The translations under genes were made by a program, and so were the position numbers. Below the pieces are notes generated by a model. It worked only from the letters and a program-made list of their open reading frames with translations, was not told the DNA's origin and did no database searches. Source: Tepidamorphaceae bacterium (lineage in GTDB: Bacteria > Pseudomonadota > Alphaproteobacteria > Rhizobiales > Tepidamorphaceae). Taken from it: 64,000 bases of DNA. Within the stretch, counting starts at the first letter, position 1, and each line of letters begins with the position of its first letter. Location: contig JANQNT010000022.1 in NCBI GenBank assembly GCA_028279445.1, positions 62,001 to 126,000 of the forward strand. The letters are read 5' to 3'. This document shows, piece after piece, positions 52,777-63,640 of the stretch.

Positions 52777-53300
52777 GCCGGCACTTCGAGGACCTGGCCG
52801 AGGGGCTGACGCTCGATCTCGGCTCGGTGACGTTCACGCCCGAGACGATCAAGGCCTTCGCGGCGCGCTACGATCCGCAGAGCTTCCATCTCGATGAAGC
52901 AGCGGCCGCGCAGAGCCTGTTCGGCACCCTGTCGGCGAGCGGCTGGCACACCGTGGCCACATTCATTCGCTGCTTCGACGATGTCTGGGCAAGCGAACCG
53001 GGCGGCGCGGACACGCTGGGTCCGTGGCGCGCCTTCCACCACCTGCGCTGGATACTGCCCGTGCGCGCCGGCGACACGCTGACCTTCGCCGCAACGGTGA
53101 AGGCGTTGGTTGCCGCTGGCCAAGAGAGCGGAGCAAATCCAGGAAAAGTGGACACCGGTTTTCCGTCCGGATTTGCGACCAAACAGAAAACTGGCGCCAC
53201 GCAGTGGGGCCAAGTGACCTGGCACGGTACCGGCCGCAATCAGGACGGCGAGCTGGCGTATGCGTTCGACGGGGATGTGCTGGTGAAACAACGCGGATAA
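52773..53300 (+). CDS. MaoC-like dehydratase domain protein 2 with an in-frame repeat insertion
   Basis: This 175-residue hot-dog protein begins MSRHFEDLAEGLTLDLGSVT with FAARYDPQSFHLDEAAAA as the central helix region and SGWHTVATFIRCF, then the last strands GQVTWHGTGRNQDGELAYAF and VLVKQR. Between VKALVAAGQESGA and TQWGQVTW stand about 21 extra residues (about 121-142) encoded by the AAAAGTGG palindrome 53134-53177 and its flank. They add a loop without breaking the frame. Without them the protein would have the usual length of about 154 residues. It forms an operon with the upstream MaoC gene. Confidence 0.85.
   Translation: MSRHFEDLAEGLTLDLGSVTFTPETIKAFAARYDPQSFHLDEAAAAQSLFGTLSASGWHTVATFIRCFDDVWASEPGGADTLGPWRAFHHLRWILPVRAGDTLTFAATVKALVAAGQESGANPGKVDTGFPSGFATKQKTGATQWGQVTWHGTGRNQDGELAYAFDGDVLVKQRG
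53134..53177. repeat. AAAAGTGG-core palindrome, copy 5, inside a coding sequence
   Basis: The arms GCAAATCC (53134-53141) and GGATTTGC (53170-53177) are perfect complements around AGGAAAAGTGGACACCGG and TTTTCCGTCC. The core is that of the intergenic copies at 38.0 and 51.2 kb. It is translated as part of MaoC-like protein 2 (ANPGKVDTGFPSGFA). Confidence 0.85.
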
Positions 53301-53438
53301 CGGCGAGGCTACGGCCATACCGCGCATTCTGCGTCACCGGCGGCCTGAGCGAGGAAGCAACCCGGGCGCATGACCGTGAGCGCGGACATTGTCGGAGTGA
53401 ACTGTCCGAGCGAACTCGCCGTGAGGGGAACAAAACCC

Positions 53439-53966
53439 TCACTCGCCCTCGAATTCGATCAGCGTGCGCACCGGCACGCCGAGCGCTTCGACCTTTTTTG
53501 CACCGCCGAGGTCGGGCAGATCGATGATGAAGCAGGCGGCCACCACGTCCGCGCCGATATCCTGCAACAGTTTGACCGCACCTTCCGCCGTGCCGCCGGT
53601 GGCGATCAGGTCGTCGACCAGGATGACCTTCTCGCCGGCATGCACCGCATCGCGATGCATCTCCATCTCGTCAAGGCCGTATTCCAGCGAATAGGCGATG
53701 GAAACGGTCTCGTGCGGCAGCTTGCCCTTCTTGCGGATCGGCACGAAGCCGGCGGAAAGCTGATGCGCCACCGCACCGCCGAGGATGAAGCCGCGCGCCT
53801 CGATGCCGGCCACCTTGTCGATCTTCGCGCCGGCCCAGGGCTGGACCAGTTCGTCGACAGAACGCCGGAACGCCTGGGCGTTGCCGAGCAGCGTGGTGAT
53901 GTCGCGGAACTGGATGCCGGGCTTGGGATAGTCGGGAATGGTCCGCACCGCCTCGATCAGGTTCAC
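53439..53966 (-). CDS. apt: Adenine phosphoribosyltransferase
   Basis: The 175-residue enzyme converts adenine and PRPP to AMP. It shows [18 protein letters not shown]-like start ([18 protein letters not shown]), [26 protein letters not shown] and the PRPP loop [17 protein letters not shown]. The start is GTG 53966, preceded by GGGGAGGGG; a longer open frame begins at 54008. The 138-base gap behind it holds a degenerate copy of the GCCGTGAGCGGAATAA tail repeat near 53409-53433. mtnP, which releases adenine from methylthioadenosine, lies just upstream on the same strand. Confidence 0.95.
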   Translation of the reverse strand: MNLIEAVRTIPDYPKPGIQFRDITTLLGNAQAFRRSVDELVQPWAGAKIDKVAGIEARGFILGGAVAHQLSAGFVPIRKKGKLPHETVSIAYSLEYGLDEMEMHRDAVHAGEKVILVDDLIATGGTAEGAVKLLQDIGADVVAACFIIDLPDLGGAKKVEALGVPVRTLIEFEGE

Positions 53967-54065
53967 CGCACCCCTCCCCGCGCCGTCACGCGCTCTGACC
54001 TGCCACACATTCGCCGTTCCCTGTCCGGACGCTCGTGAGCGTGTAAAGAGCGGAAAGGAAGCGCC

Positions 54066-54275
54066 ATGTCCACCCAGTCACCGACCGTCACGGTCCGCGA
54101 TATCGATATGCCATTCGGCCGGATGGTGATCTTCTTCATCAAGCTGTTTCTGGCGATGATCCCGGCCATGATGGCCGTCTACGCGGTGCTCGCCGCCATG
54201 GGGATCGTGCTGGTGATGCTGCTTGGCGGCGTCGGCGGGCTTGAGGAGTTGCTGCGCCGCTTCGGCGTCGCGTAA
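54066..54275 (+). CDS. Small hypothetical membrane protein
   Basis: The 69-residue product has a polar start [18 protein letters not shown] and two hydrophobic segments (about 20-37 and 40-57), ending [19 protein letters not shown] before the ATG is a good ribosome site. It is on the plus strand between apt and mtnP, both minus. Function is unknown. Confidence 0.7.
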   Translation: MSTQSPTVTVRDIDMPFGRMVIFFIKLFLAMIPAMMAVYAVLAAMGIVLVMLLGGVGGLEELLRRFGVA

Positions 54276-54294
54276 GAGTCAGAACCCAAGCACC

Positions 54295-55170
54295 TCAGGC
54301 CCCGAGCACCCGCCCCGCCACCGCATCGAGCTTGGCGACAAGCTCAGGATCGCGCTTGTCCGGCGCGGTGATGATCGCGGTGTCAAGCGCCCGGTCGGAA
54401 CCGTTGGGACACGGCTCGTGCTCGGCGGGAAAGTCCCCGGCAAGCGCCTTGACCAGCGCCCGCGCGTTGTTGGCGTTGGCGCCGAGCACCCCCAGGATCT
54501 CCGGCACGTCCACCTCGCCGTGGTCGGAATGCCAGCAATCGTAGTCGGTGACCATCGCGATACTGGCGTAGCAGAGCTCCGCTTCGCGGGCCAGACGCGC
54601 TTCGGGCATGTTGGTCATGCCGATCACGTCACAGCCCCACGACTTGTAGAGCATCGATTCCGCATAGGTGGAGAACTGCGGCCCCTCCATCGCCAGATAG
54701 GTACCGCCGCGAACGGCTTCGATGCCGCAGGCGCGCGCAGCCCGCTCGACACGGGCCATCAGACCGGGACTGACCGGAAAGGCCAGCGACACATGGGCAA
54801 CGCAGCCCTCGCCGAAGAAACTGTTGGCGCGCGAGGTGGTGCGGTCGATGAACTGGTCGACCAGCACGAACGTCCCCGGCGATAGCTCTTCGCGAAACGA
54901 GCCGCAGGCAGAGATCGACACCAGGTCGGTGACGCCAACCCGTTTGAGCGCATCGATATTGGCGCGGTAGTTGATGCCGTCCGGCGGAATGCGATGGCCG
55001 ATGCCATGGCGCGGCAGGAACACCACATCCGTGTCGGAGATGCGCCCGAACACGAGCGCGTCCGATGGCGTGCCCCAAGGCGTCTCGATCGTCTCGGAGC
55101 GCCGATCCTCCAGCGCCTCCATGTCGTAGAGGCCCGAACCGCCGATGATACCGAGCACGGCCTTGGTCAT
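54295..55170 (-). CDS. mtnP: S-methyl-5'-thioadenosine phosphorylase
   Basis: The 291-residue enzyme splits methylthioadenosine into adenine and methylthioribose 1-phosphate. It has the family motifs GIIGGSGLYDMEAL, VVFLPRHGIGHRIPPDGINYRANI, SISACGSFREELSPG, YLAMEGPQFSTYAES, VIGMTNMPEARLARE and TDYDCWH. The adenine feeds apt, which lies next on the strand. ATG 55170 gives the usual length. A terminator separates it from the petABC operon. Confidence 0.95.
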   Translation of the reverse strand: MTKAVLGIIGGSGLYDMEALEDRRSETIETPWGTPSDALVFGRISDTDVVFLPRHGIGHRIPPDGINYRANIDALKRVGVTDLVSISACGSFREELSPGTFVLVDQFIDRTTSRANSFFGEGCVAHVSLAFPVSPGLMARVERAARACGIEAVRGGTYLAMEGPQFSTYAESMLYKSWGCDVIGMTNMPEARLAREAELCYASIAMVTDYDCWHSDHGEVDVPEILGVLGANANNARALVKALAGDFPAEHEPCPNGSDRALDTAIITAPDKRDPELVAKLDAVAGRVLGA

Positions 55171-55180
55171 GTGAAGCCTC

Positions 55181-55217
55181 TCAAAAGCAAACGGCCGGTG
55201 AACCAGCACCGGCCGTT
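55181..55217 (-). terminator. Terminator of the petABC operon
   Basis: AACGGCCGGTG (55190-55200) pairs perfectly with CACCGGCCGTT (55207-55217). On the minus strand TGCTTTTGAG follows. It stands 39 bases behind the petC stop. Confidence 0.8.
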
Positions 55218-55255
55218 CGTAACGTCATTTTCCGCGCCGTGGAAGCGCTGTGAGA

Positions 55256-56083
55256 TCAGTGATCGACCTCCGACCACAGCTTCTTCTTGCTGAGATAGAG
55301 CAGGCCGGAGAAGACGAGCATGAACATCAGTATCTGGAAGCCGAGCCGCTTGCGGTGCTCGAGCTTCGGCTCGGCCGTCCACATCAGGAACGCGGTCACG
55401 TCGGCGGCGTACTGTTCCACGGTCATCGGCGAACCGTCGGTGTACTCGACACCTTCCTCGAACAGCGGTGCTGCCATGGCGATCTGGTAGCCGGGGAAAT
55501 ACGCGTTGTAGCTCATCCCCTCGCGCATCTCTTCGCCGGCCGGCGGATCGACATAGCCGGTCAGCAGCGCGTACAGGTAGTTGGGACCGTTCTTGCGCGC
55601 CTTGGCGATCACCGAAAGGTCGACCGGATAGGCGCCGTTGTTGGAGGCGCGTGCCTGCTGCTCGTTCTCGAACGGGCTGGCGAAGGCATCGAAGGGCTTG
55701 GCCTCGCGCTCGAACATGTCGCCGAACTCGTCGGGTCCGTCCATGACGGTGTATTCCGCGGCGATGGCCACGACCTGGTCCTCGGTGAAACCCGGCCCGC
55801 CGTCTTGCGACAGGTTGCGGTACTTCACCAGCGACATGGCATGGCAACTCGCGCAGACTTCCTTGTAGACTTGGAAGCCGCGCTGCAACTGGCCCTTGTC
55901 GAAGGTTCCGAACATTCCCGAGAAGGTCCAGTCCTGCGACGGCGGCGTGGGCGCCTTGCCGGCAGCCTGGGCGAGGTTGGCGCCAGCAAACAGCAGGCCG
56001 CCCGCGACCGCCGAAGCCAGGCCAGCACGGCGCAGGACGGATATCATGCCGGTGTGGGTCATCAAACGCTCCCGAATGCGCAT
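55256..56083 (-). CDS. petC: Cytochrome c1 of the bc1 complex
   Basis: The 275-residue protein has a signal peptide (VLRRAGLASAVAGGLLFAGANLAQA), the haem motif CASCH in VYKEVCASCHAMSLVKYRNL, the axial-Met region with PYNAYFPGYQIAMAAPL-like sequence (MSYNAYFPGYQIAMAAPLF), and a C-terminal membrane anchor followed by LSKKKLW. It passes electrons from the Rieske protein to cytochrome c. It starts 4 bases behind the petB stop; here petC is a separate gene, not fused to cytochrome b. Confidence 0.95.
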   Translation of the reverse strand: MRIRERLMTHTGMISVLRRAGLASAVAGGLLFAGANLAQAAGKAPTPPSQDWTFSGMFGTFDKGQLQRGFQVYKEVCASCHAMSLVKYRNLSQDGGPGFTEDQVVAIAAEYTVMDGPDEFGDMFEREAKPFDAFASPFENEQQARASNNGAYPVDLSVIAKARKNGPNYLYALLTGYVDPPAGEEMREGMSYNAYFPGYQIAMAAPLFEEGVEYTDGSPMTVEQYAADVTAFLMWTAEPKLEHRKRLGFQILMFMLVFSGLLYLSKKKLWSEVDH

Positions 56084-56087
56084 CGTG

Positions 56088-57359
56088 TCAGCCCCGCTTC
56101 TCGGGCGCGGCCGCAGCAGCAGCCGGCGCCGCGCCACCGCCCTTGCCTAGCACCGATTCGGAGATGCTCGCCGGCAATGGTCGTGGCGTCTCGATCAGGC
56201 CGAGCAGCGGCAGGATGATCAGGAAGTGGGCGAAATAGTAGGCGGTCAGGATCTGCGAGGCGATGACGTACCAGCCTTCGGCCGGCGCCGCGCCGAGATA
56301 GCCAAGGCCAAGGCAGACCACGAACAGCACCCAGAAGAAGATCTTGTAGAGCGGACGGAAGGTCGCCGAACGCACCTTCGATGTGTCCAGCCAGGGCAGC
56401 AGGAACAGCACGAAGATCGACGCGAACATCAGCAGCACGCCGCCGAGCTTGTCGGGCACCGCGCGCAGGATCGCGTAGAACGGCAGGAAGTACCATTCCG
56501 GCACGATGTGCGCCGGCGTCACCAGCGGATCGGCGGGAATGTAGTTGTCCGGGTGTCCGAGCGCGTTGGGCGCATAGGTCACGAAGGCCATCATCAGCGC
56601 CAGGAAGACGACGATCGCGAACAGGTCCTTCACCGTGTAGTAGGGGTGGAAGGGCAACGTGTCCTTGCCGCTCTTCACGTCGACGCCGGTCGGGTTGTTG
56701 TTGCCGGGCACGTGCAGCGCCCAGACATGCAGCGCCACCACCGCGAAGATGACGAACGGCAACAGGTAGTGCAGCGAGAAGAAGCGGTTGAGCGTCGGGT
56801 TATCGACGGAGAAACCGCCCCACAGCCACTCGACGACGGCCGGTCCCACGAAGGGAATGGCGGAGAACAGGTTGGTGATAACGGTGGCGCCCCAGAAGCT
56901 CATCTGGCCCCACGGCAGCACGTAGCCCATGAAGGCGGTCGCCATCATCAGCAGCATGATGATCACGCCCAGCATCCACAAAATCTCGCGCGGCGCCTTG
57001 TAGGAGCCGTAATAGAGGCCGCGGAACATGTGGATGTAGACGGCGATGAAGAAGAACGACGCGCCGTTCTGGTGGATGTAGCGGATCAGCCAGCCGTAGT
57101 TCACATCGCGCATGATGTGTTCCACGCTCTGGAAGGCATGATCGACATGCGGCGTGTAGTGCATCGCCAGCACGACGCCGGAGATGATCTGCACCACCAG
57201 CATGATCGCGGCGATACCGCCGAACGTCCACCAGTAGTTCAGGTTCTTCGGCGTCGGGAAATCGACGAGCTGCGCGCGCACCATCGACACCATCGGGAGC
57301 CGACTGTCGAACCAGCGCACGACCGGGTTCTTGAAGTGATAGGTGGAGTTACCGCCCAT
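56088..57359 (-). CDS. petB: Cytochrome b of the bc1 complex
   Basis: The 423-residue membrane protein carries the quinone sites and both b haems. It has [21 protein letters not shown], the haem ligand helix with [38 protein letters not shown], the Qo motif PEW in [21 protein letters not shown], and four-His pattern. The C-terminal tail is rich in Ala ([14 protein letters not shown]). It lies between petA and petC in one operon. Confidence 0.96.
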   Translation of the reverse strand: MGGNSTYHFKNPVVRWFDSRLPMVSMVRAQLVDFPTPKNLNYWWTFGGIAAIMLVVQIISGVVLAMHYTPHVDHAFQSVEHIMRDVNYGWLIRYIHQNGASFFFIAVYIHMFRGLYYGSYKAPREILWMLGVIIMLLMMATAFMGYVLPWGQMSFWGATVITNLFSAIPFVGPAVVEWLWGGFSVDNPTLNRFFSLHYLLPFVIFAVVALHVWALHVPGNNNPTGVDVKSGKDTLPFHPYYTVKDLFAIVVFLALMMAFVTYAPNALGHPDNYIPADPLVTPAHIVPEWYFLPFYAILRAVPDKLGGVLLMFASIFVLFLLPWLDTSKVRSATFRPLYKIFFWVLFVVCLGLGYLGAAPAEGWYVIASQILTAYYFAHFLIILPLLGLIETPRPLPASISESVLGKGGGAAPAAAAAAPEKRG

Positions 57360-57379
57360 TATTCTTGTTCCTGCTGCAC

Positions 57380-57934
57380 TCAGCCGATGCGAATTGCCGT
57401 GTCCGAGGTGAACTCGTACGGCGGAATGTCGAGATTGCGCGGCGCCGGACCCCGGCGGATGCGCCCTGACGTGTCGTAGTGCGAGCCGTGACAGGGGCAG
57501 AACCAGCCATTGTATTCGCCCTGCTCGCCAAGCGGCACGCAGCCCAGGTGGGTGCAGATGCCCACCATCACCAGCCACTCGGGCCGCTCCGCGCGGTTCT
57601 CGTCGGCGGCCGACAGGGATTCATCCCCACCGAGGATCTGCGCGAACGGGTCGGGCAGGTCGTCAAGCGACACGTCGCGCGCCTCCTCGATCTCGCCGGC
57701 CGTGCGATGGCGGATGAAGATCGGTTTGCCGCGCCACATCACCGTGACGCTCTGGCCTTCCTCGATGGCGTCGAGATTGACGTCGATGGCCGCCAGCGCC
57801 TGAACGCTGGCATCGGGGTTCATCTGATGAATGAACGGCCATGCCGCGGCCGCCACGCCGACAGCACCGACGGCTCCGGTGGCGATATAGATGAAATCGC
57901 GGCGTGTCGGTTCGGGTGTTTCGCTGGTGGTCAC
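57380..57934 (-). CDS. petA: Rieske iron-sulfur protein of the bc1 complex
   Basis: The 184-residue protein has a Tat-type start ([20 protein letters not shown]) that is kept as membrane anchor, and the 2Fe-2S motifs CTHLGC and CPCHGSHYD. It passes electrons from ubiquinol to cytochrome c1. The start is GTG 57934 with AAGGA upstream. First gene of petABC. Confidence 0.95.
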   Translation of the reverse strand: MTTSETPEPTRRDFIYIATGAVGAVGVAAAAWPFIHQMNPDASVQALAAIDVNLDAIEEGQSVTVMWRGKPIFIRHRTAGEIEEARDVSLDDLPDPFAQILGGDESLSAADENRAERPEWLVMVGICTHLGCVPLGEQGEYNGWFCPCHGSHYDTSGRIRRGPAPRNLDIPPYEFTSDTAIRIG

Positions 57935-58271
57935 GAAAGGTCGGTCCTTACGTTGGCGCCCTGCCGTGCAGGTGGGCAGACGCTGCAATCCAGAACCGGT
58001 TCGTCGCAGGGGGTTGCGCGGCGCGGTCCAGCAGACCCGTCTTCGGCACGCATCGCATCGCGTGCTGCAAAGCCGGAATTATTCCAATCTCAAGCACGGC
58101 TTTTTGCATTCTCAGGTCAAACTTGTCCAGTGGTGCACCGGTGTAAGCGCCAGATTGTCGCGCACCTGTGCAGACAGGCAGCGTCCTGCGCATTGAGTCA
58201 TGGCTCCGTGCTACGTAGATTTCGGCAATACGGACTGCCGGATCATCATTTCCCATCGTCATCAAACGCCC
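57935..58271. other. Divergent intergenic region between petA and trmL, 337 bases
   Basis: This gap must hold the petABC and trmL promoters. It has a locally AT-richer part at about 58070-58130. I saw no gene, no repeat of the families listed and no clear FNR-type dyad. A short in-frame extension of trmL from ATG 58200 is not needed by the family length. Confidence 0.5.
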
Positions 58272-58730
58272 ATGCGACTGGCACTTTTCCAACCCGACAT
58301 TCCCCAGAATACCGGCGCCGTTCTTCGGCTCGGCGCGTGTCTGGGGCTGCCGGTCGACATCATCGAGCCATGCGGCTTTCCGCTCTCTCATGCAAGCCTG
58401 CGCCGCGCCGGCATGGATTACCTGGAGCATGTCGAGATGGTGCGCCATGCCGACTTCGACACCTTTCTCAGCTCTCTGACGCAGTCCGCGGGCCGACTGA
58501 TTCTCCTCACCACCAAAGCCGAGACACCGCACACCCGCTTCGCTTTCGCCGATGGCGACGTGCTGCTGCTGGGCCGCGAAAGCGCCGGCGTGCCGCAAGC
58601 GGTGCACGAGGCGGCCGACGCGCGGATCAAAATCCCCATGCGGCAGGGTCTGCGCAGCTTGAACGTGGCGCTCGCCGCTGCGATGGTCGCCGGCGAAGCC
58701 TTGCGCCAGCTCGGACGGCTAGACGGATAA
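58272..58730 (+). CDS. trmL: tRNA (cytidine(34)-2'-O)-methyltransferase
   Basis: The 152-residue SPOUT enzyme methylates the wobble base of tRNA-Leu species. It shows [40 protein letters not shown], and the knotted SAM site [13 protein letters not shown] with [21 protein letters not shown] 58272 gives the usual start. hemF follows after 23 bases. Confidence 0.94.
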   Translation: MRLALFQPDIPQNTGAVLRLGACLGLPVDIIEPCGFPLSHASLRRAGMDYLEHVEMVRHADFDTFLSSLTQSAGRLILLTTKAETPHTRFAFADGDVLLLGRESAGVPQAVHEAADARIKIPMRQGLRSLNVALAAAMVAGEALRQLGRLDG

Positions 58731-58753
58731 CCGCAACAAGGACACACGAACAC

Positions 58754-59668
58754 ATGAGCGACCGCACGCCGCCGGAGCGGCCGCTGCCGGCAGATATCGA
58801 GGCGCGAAAAGAGACCGCGCATGCCTGGTTCACGGCCTTGCAGGACGACATCTGTTCAGCCTTCGAGGCCATCGAGGACGATTGTCCCGCCGGCCTGCCG
58901 CAAAGCGCCGACGATCCCGGTCGCTTCGCGCGCACGCCATGGCAGCGCACCGACCATACCGGCGCGCCGGGCGGCGGCGGCACCATGGCGCTGATGACCG
59001 GCCGGGTCTTCGAGAAGGTCGGCGTGCACGTTTCCGCGGTGCACGGCAGCTTCGCGCCGGAATTCGCCAAGCAGATTCCCGGCGCCGACACCAACCCCAA
59101 TTTCTGGGCCGCCGGCATCTCGCTGATCGCCCACATGCACAATCCCAACGTACCGGCGGTGCACATGAACACCCGCATGGTGGTCACCAGCCGGCTGTGG
59201 TTCGGTGGCGGCGCGGACCTGACCCCGGTGCTCGACCGCCGCCGCGTGCAGGACGACCCCGACACGATCGCCTTCCACGCCGCGATGCAGGCCCCCTGCG
59301 ACGCGCACGGGCGCGACTACGCGGCCTACAAGGCGTGGTGCGATGAGTACTTCCATCTCAAGCACCGCGACGAACCGCGCGGCATCGGCGGCATCTTCTT
59401 CGACTACGTCAATACCGGCGACTGGGAGACGGATTTCGCCTTCCTGCAGGACGTCGGCCGCAGCTTCCTCGAAGTCTATCCCGAACTCGTGCGGCAGAAC
59501 TTCGCGCAGGGCTGGTGCGAGGCCGACCGCGACGAGCAACTGATCCGCCGCGGCCGTTATGTGGAGTTTAACCTGCTCTACGATCGCGGCACCATCTTCG
59601 GGCTGAAGACCGGCGGCAATGTCGCCTCGATCCTCTCCTCGATGCCACCGCTGGTGAAGTGGCCCTAA
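58754..59668 (+). CDS. hemF: Oxygen-dependent coproporphyrinogen III oxidase
   Basis: The 304-residue cytosolic enzyme turns coproporphyrinogen III into protoporphyrinogen IX with O2. It has [81 protein letters not shown] and [13 protein letters not shown]. It supplies haem for the petABC cytochromes and the peroxidase in this window. Its stop codon overlaps that of the convergent cca gene by 3 bases. Confidence 0.96.
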   Translation: MSDRTPPERPLPADIEARKETAHAWFTALQDDICSAFEAIEDDCPAGLPQSADDPGRFARTPWQRTDHTGAPGGGGTMALMTGRVFEKVGVHVSAVHGSFAPEFAKQIPGADTNPNFWAAGISLIAHMHNPNVPAVHMNTRMVVTSRLWFGGGADLTPVLDRRRVQDDPDTIAFHAAMQAPCDAHGRDYAAYKAWCDEYFHLKHRDEPRGIGGIFFDYVNTGDWETDFAFLQDVGRSFLEVYPELVRQNFAQGWCEADRDEQLIRRGRYVEFNLLYDRGTIFGLKTGGNVASILSSMPPLVKWP

Positions 59669-60927
59669 TCCTCTAGGGTCTTGAGCAGGTCGTCCCTGCC
59701 GAGCGTGAAATCGCTCTCGATCCAGATTTCCTCAAGCCGCGCCAACGCCTCGCCGATGGCCGGTCCCGGTGCGATGCCTGCTGCCTTGAGGTCGTCTCCA
59801 CTGACCGGAAAGGCCGGCGGCGTCCACAAGCCAGGCAACGCGAAGACCTCGCGCCAGGCCTCGTCCGGTGAATCCTGGCCGGTGTGCAACCAGGAAAACG
59901 CCAGCCGGTTGGTGAAGGCTGCGTGGCCAAGCCGGTGGAGCGCACCCTTCAGTTGGATCGCGCCGATCTGCGGCGACAGCGTCCACCAGCCGGTGGCTGC
60001 TTGTTTCAACCGATCAGCCTCCTCGTTGCTCAACCGCAGCCGATCCTGCAACCGCTGCGCATCGTCCGCGCTGTGCAGCGCCAGCGCCATGAAGCGGCGC
60101 AGCGCATCGCGCTCCAGCCCGGCGGTGGATTCCAGCCGCAGCAGGCGCGCAACCCGCGGCACCACCGGCGCGCTTCCCAGCACCATGGTCAGCAGTCCAT
60201 GCGTCTGCATCAAGGTGAGCGCCGGCACCGGGTCGTCGGCGTCCAGCAACAGCATCACTTCCTTGCGCACCCGTTCGGCGGATAGCTGCCTGAGGCCCAG
60301 CCGCTCATGCATCATCGCATCGAGCGCCTGGCCATCGGGTTCGCCGCCGAACCGCGCCAGGAAACGGAAGAAGCGCAAGGTCCGCAGATAGTCCTCGCGG
60401 ATGCGCTCGGGCGCCGATCCGATGAAGCGCAGCCGTTTGTCGGCGATGTCGGCGCCGCCGCCGACGGGATCGTGCACATTGCCGGCCACATCGACGTAAA
60501 GCGCGTTGACGGTGAAGTCGCGCCGCCGCGCATCCACGTCCCAATCGGTGCCGAAGGCGACCGTCGCGTGGCGCCCGTGCGTCTCCACGTCCTGGCGCAG
60601 GGTGGTCAGCTCGACGGGGTGGCCACCGGCAATCACCGTGACGGTGCCGTGCTCGACCCCGGTGGGCACGGCGCGCAAGCCTGTCTCCCTGGCGATCTCG
60701 AACACCTGGTCGGGGGTCGCGGTGGTGGCGCAATCGATATCGCCGGGGGCGCGGTCTGCCAACGCGTTGCGTACCGCACCGCCGACGATGCGCGTCTCGA
60801 TCCCCTCATGCGGGCGGTTGAACACGCCAAGCACGGTGGCGCCTGGCTCTTCGCCGACAAGCGCCGCGACGCGACTGGCCGCCCGAGGGCCGAATTCGGT
60901 GGCAATCGCGTCGGCGGCGACGATCAC
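59665..60927 (-). CDS. cca: CCA tRNA nucleotidyltransferase
   Basis: The 420-residue enzyme of the class II polymerase family has [26 protein letters not shown] with the catalytic DxD region, the [12 protein letters not shown] motif, [30 protein letters not shown] and a helical C-terminal part. It adds or repairs the 3' CCA end of tRNAs. The start is GTG 60927, which overlaps the DUF6111 stop (GTGA). In Rhizobiales the order moxR side, DUF1285, Nudix, DUF6111, cca is usual. Confidence 0.95.
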   Translation of the reverse strand: MIVAADAIATEFGPRAASRVAALVGEEPGATVLGVFNRPHEGIETRIVGGAVRNALADRAPGDIDCATTATPDQVFEIARETGLRAVPTGVEHGTVTVIAGGHPVELTTLRQDVETHGRHATVAFGTDWDVDARRRDFTVNALYVDVAGNVHDPVGGGADIADKRLRFIGSAPERIREDYLRTLRFFRFLARFGGEPDGQALDAMMHERLGLRQLSAERVRKEVMLLLDADDPVPALTLMQTHGLLTMVLGSAPVVPRVARLLRLESTAGLERDALRRFMALALHSADDAQRLQDRLRLSNEEADRLKQAATGWWTLSPQIGAIQLKGALHRLGHAAFTNRLAFSWLHTGQDSPDEAWREVFALPGLWTPPAFPVSGDDLKAAGIAPGPAIGEALARLEEIWIESDFTLGRDDLLKTLED

Positions 60928-61184
60928 TCGATCGTGCCCGGCACGAGAACGCCGTCGCGGAACTCCGCCGGCTTGTAGGTGCCCTGCGGCGACGACCCGC
61001 CAAACACGGCCAGCACCAGGAAGCCGGCTAGCGTGCAGGCAAAGCCCGCCCCCACCAGCCACGCGACCTTCGGCCGCCAGGTCTCGGGTTGATTGAAGCC
61101 CTGACCGGTGAAGTAGAGGTACACGGCGGTGACAATGAACGGCGCGACAAAGAGCAGTGTCTGAATCGCGATGATCCTGAGCAT
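60924..61184 (-). CDS. DUF6111 family membrane protein
   Basis: The 86-residue protein has two membrane helices (about 5-25 and 42-64) and a short polar tail with PQGTYKPAEFRDGVLVPG. This family is found between the Nudix and cca genes in many Rhizobiales. It overlaps both neighbours by single codons. Function is unknown. Confidence 0.82.
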   Translation of the reverse strand: MLRIIAIQTLLFVAPFIVTAVYLYFTGQGFNQPETWRPKVAWLVGAGFACTLAGFLVLAVFGGSSPQGTYKPAEFRDGVLVPGTIE

Positions 61185-61858
61185 CAGCGGTAGGCCCGAT
61201 CGTAAAGGTTGCGGATGATTCCGGCGGTTGCGCCCCAGATATAGTGCGCCTGATAGGGCATTGCATAGAAGTGCCGTCGCCGACCCTGCCATTCGCGCCA
61301 GTGGTGCTTGTGGTTGGCCGGGTCCATCAGGAAGGCGAGCGGCACCTCGAAAACGTCGGCAACCTCGCCTGGATCGGCGACCGGCATGAAATCCGGCCGG
61401 ACCACGCCGACGGCCGGCACGATGCGGTATCCTGTCGCGGTCTGGTAGAGATCGAGATAGCCAAGCGCCTGCACATGGGCGGCGGCAAGCCCGATTTCCT
61501 CGCGCGCCTCGCGCAACGCCGCCTGTAGCGGACCTTCGTCGGCATCATCGACCTTGCCGCCAGGAAAGCTGATCTGGCCGGCATGGGTCGGCAGATGCTC
61601 GGTGCGCCGCGTCAGGATCACATGCACCTCGCCAGCCCGCTCGATCAGCGGCACCAGCACCGCCGCGCGGCGCGGCGGCTCATCGGGCCGGTAGGCCGGC
61701 AAACCCGGATTGAGATCATGATCGCCACGCTCGGCAGGCACCGCATCGTCATGCCCGCCGTCCGGCACCGCCACCCGCAGGCCCCGTTCAAGCCGCGTCT
61801 CGACGTCGGCGAGTGCGAAACCGGTCACCGGTCCGTCCTGTCCGCAAGCCTCGTCCAT
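61184..61858 (-). CDS. Nudix hydrolase, CoA pyrophosphatase-like
   Basis: The 224-residue protein has the Nudix box GGKVDDADEGPLQAALREAR followed by EEIGL, preceded by RRTEHLPTHAGQISFPG, which is the NuCoA motif region of CoA/ADP-ribose pyrophosphatases. YQTATGYRIVPAVG and YAMPYQAHYIWGATA are further family segments. It probably cleaves CoA derivatives. Its stop overlaps the DUF6111 ATG. ATG 61858 is chosen from a longer open frame. Confidence 0.9.
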   Translation of the reverse strand: MDEACGQDGPVTGFALADVETRLERGLRVAVPDGGHDDAVPAERGDHDLNPGLPAYRPDEPPRRAAVLVPLIERAGEVHVILTRRTEHLPTHAGQISFPGGKVDDADEGPLQAALREAREEIGLAAAHVQALGYLDLYQTATGYRIVPAVGVVRPDFMPVADPGEVADVFEVPLAFLMDPANHKHHWREWQGRRRHFYAMPYQAHYIWGATAGIIRNLYDRAYR

Positions 61859-61868
61859 GTCGTCCGGT

Positions 61869-62522
61869 CTACCGGTATGCGGCGATGTCGCTGGCCGGCG
61901 CCATGGCAAAGAACGCACCGGCGCTCCACACGCCGAAATAGACCTCGCCGTCGACGTCATGTTCCTCGCCCAGCGCCACCAGATCGTAGAACACCGCGCG
62001 GTTGACGAGCGCCTCCAGCCCGCCGCGCACCAGCACGTAGGGCTTCAGCCCGCCGGTCGCCTCGTCGACCACGAAGCGCAGCGGATGCTCCGAATCAACA
62101 CCGACCACATCCTCCACATTGGTGCGGAAAGCGATTCGCTGATCATGTCCCGATCCTTCCACAGCCATCTCCACGGCAACGAAAGGTGCATCATCCACCG
62201 CGATGCCGATCCGCTCCACCGGCGTGACCAGCACGAAGCGCTCCGGATCGCGCCTGAGCACACTGGCGAAGAGCTGCACCAGCGGCTTCCGGCCGATCGG
62301 CGTGCCCATGTAGAACCAGGTGCCGTCGGCGGCGATTCGCATGTCGATTTCGCCGCAATAGTCCGGATTCCAAAGGTGAACCGGCGCTGGCCCGCGCTTC
62401 TTGACCGCTTTCGCCTGGGCGATCAGCCCTTCCAGGCCAGCCGTCGGGCTGTCGTCGCCACCCTTACCGGCAGCATCCGGCCCGCCTGCGGCCGCACTTG
62501 ATCTTGAACCGTCTTGCATCAT
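61869..62522 (-). CDS. DUF1285 domain-containing protein
   Basis: The product of about 217 residues has a DUF1285 core: PVHLWNPDYCGEIDMRIAAD, GTWFYMGTPIGRKPLVQLFA, RFVLVTPVERIGIAVDDAPF and PLRFVVDEATGGLKPYVLVR. The N-terminal 30 residues are Gly/Ala-rich and of low complexity. The start is uncertain (ATG 62522, 62519 or 62555). It begins the operon DUF1285-Nudix-DUF6111-cca, divergent from moxR. Function unknown. Confidence 0.85.
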   Translation of the reverse strand: MMQDGSRSSAAAGGPDAAGKGGDDSPTAGLEGLIAQAKAVKKRGPAPVHLWNPDYCGEIDMRIAADGTWFYMGTPIGRKPLVQLFASVLRRDPERFVLVTPVERIGIAVDDAPFVAVEMAVEGSGHDQRIAFRTNVEDVVGVDSEHPLRFVVDEATGGLKPYVLVRGGLEALVNRAVFYDLVALGEEHDVDGEVYFGVWSAGAFFAMAPASDIAAYR

Positions 62523-62632
62523 CTCGACACGAACATCCGTACCATGTGGAATCATACATCGGCCATGATTTTCGCGCGAAAGTGCGTGTTGGATACTTTC
62601 TGCGGCGAAGCGACGAGGCATATAGTCAGCCC

Positions 62633-63636
<1,004 letters not shown>

Positions 63637-63640
<4 letters not shown>

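Noticed and set aside
58200-58271. The longer trmL start at 58200
   Set aside because: It adds 24 residues before [15 protein letters not shown], which is where TrmL proteins begin.
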